Below, in pieces: positions 60,643 through 60,707 of a stretch of DNA of 60,707 bases; positions within the stretch are counted from its first letter, which is position 1; each line of letters opens with the position of its first letter. The notes beneath the pieces were generated by a model that was not told the DNA's origin, did no database searches, and was given only the letters and a program-made list of their open reading frames with translations. The position numbers and the translations under genes are program-made. Source of the stretch: Actinacidiphila oryziradicis (lineage in GTDB: Bacteria > Actinomycetota > Actinomycetes > Streptomycetales > Streptomycetaceae); assembly GCF_005047355.1 (NCBI RefSeq), contig NZ_SUMC01000049.1, positions 1 through 60,707 of the forward strand, read 5' to 3'.

Positions 60643-60707
60643 TTACCGCATGGCCGCGCGGTCGGAGACCAGGCCGGCGATGGCTTGGTAGGTCTGGTCG
60701 AAGTACT
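60643..60707 (-). CDS. C-terminal end of an unidentified gene, possibly a transposase (cut by window edge)
   Basis: The minus strand ends a frame with YFDQTYQAIAGLVSDRAAMR and TAA at 60645-60643. The 20 visible residues resemble the end of some actinomycete transposase or IS-associated proteins, but this is too short for firm assignment. The bulk lies beyond the window. Confidence 0.35.
   Translation of the reverse strand, partial: YFDQTYQAIAGLVSDRAAMR

Noticed and set aside
1..60707. CRISPR arrays, tRNA or rRNA genes
   Set aside because: No regularly spaced direct repeats of 24-40 bases and no tRNA cloverleaf or rRNA-like segment noticed on reading both strands.

Overview
This is high-GC actinomycete DNA, most likely from Streptomyces or a close relative. 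Signs are frequent GTG/TTG starts, secreted proteins with Streptomyces-type signal peptides, a perfect DasR-type operator core, a PAS/GAF/SpoIIE/HATPase regulator and AmiS-FmdA-FmdB amide genes. The window looks accessory: intact operons are separated by many truncated or frameshifted gene pieces and a few transposase remnants. Species and replicon position cannot be told from the sequence alone.

Layout. 1-1.7 kb: transposase ends, a small membrane protein and gene fossils. 1.7-8.5 kb: a tightly coupled minus-strand operon for a branched-chain-amino-acid-type (Liv/HAAT) ABC transporter, with a 3-hydroxyisobutyrate-dehydrogenase-like enzyme and the stump of an M24 peptidase. A divergent LacI regulator and two similar palindromes lie at its promoter. 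8.5-12.1 kb: TetR regulator, an internally deleted SDR, and a PAS/GAF/PP2C phosphatase-anti-sigma protein. 12.2-16.2 kb: formamide module (FmdB, AmiS channel, formamidase) divergent from an NAD-formate dehydrogenase, so formamide could yield ammonia, CO2 and NADH. 16.4-21.3 kb: secreted and hypothetical proteins, lectin and LacI fragments, a large Asp-box beta-propeller protein.

21.5-27.4 kb: an orphan DasR-type box, then five tightly packed plus-strand genes that look lower in GC than their neighbours: PhyH-type dioxygenase, DUF6271-like protein, fold-III PLP decarboxylase, GNAT acetyltransferase and MFS exporter. This resembles a compact, undescribed natural-product pathway and is the best candidate for a new system. 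27.9-30.0 kb: a three-gene secreted operon. 30.0-33.9 kb: DUF4186, glutathione-independent-type formaldehyde dehydrogenase, AI-2E exporter family, DUF1275.

33.9-43.7 kb: a ten-gene minus-strand catabolic run with its own FadR-type regulator and operator: SsuABC/TauABC-type importer, creatininase-family hydrolase, TrzN/AtzA-like amidohydrolase, FmdA-like amidase, an HpxZ/AtzH-amidase fusion, an isochorismatase-type hydrolase and a cupin. The enzyme set suggests stepwise opening of a nitrogen-rich cyclic compound and release of its nitrogen; the substrate is unknown.

43.8-60.7 kb: a secreted phosphoesterase and a secreted PI-PLC, each with a strong terminator; a 791-residue protein with an ADP-ribosyltransferase-like C-terminal pattern, convergent with a membrane-anchored ricin-type lectin; trpC; a membrane protein and an ECF sigma factor; a ChrB/COG4280/small-membrane-protein locus; then more truncated genes up to a partial gene at the right edge.
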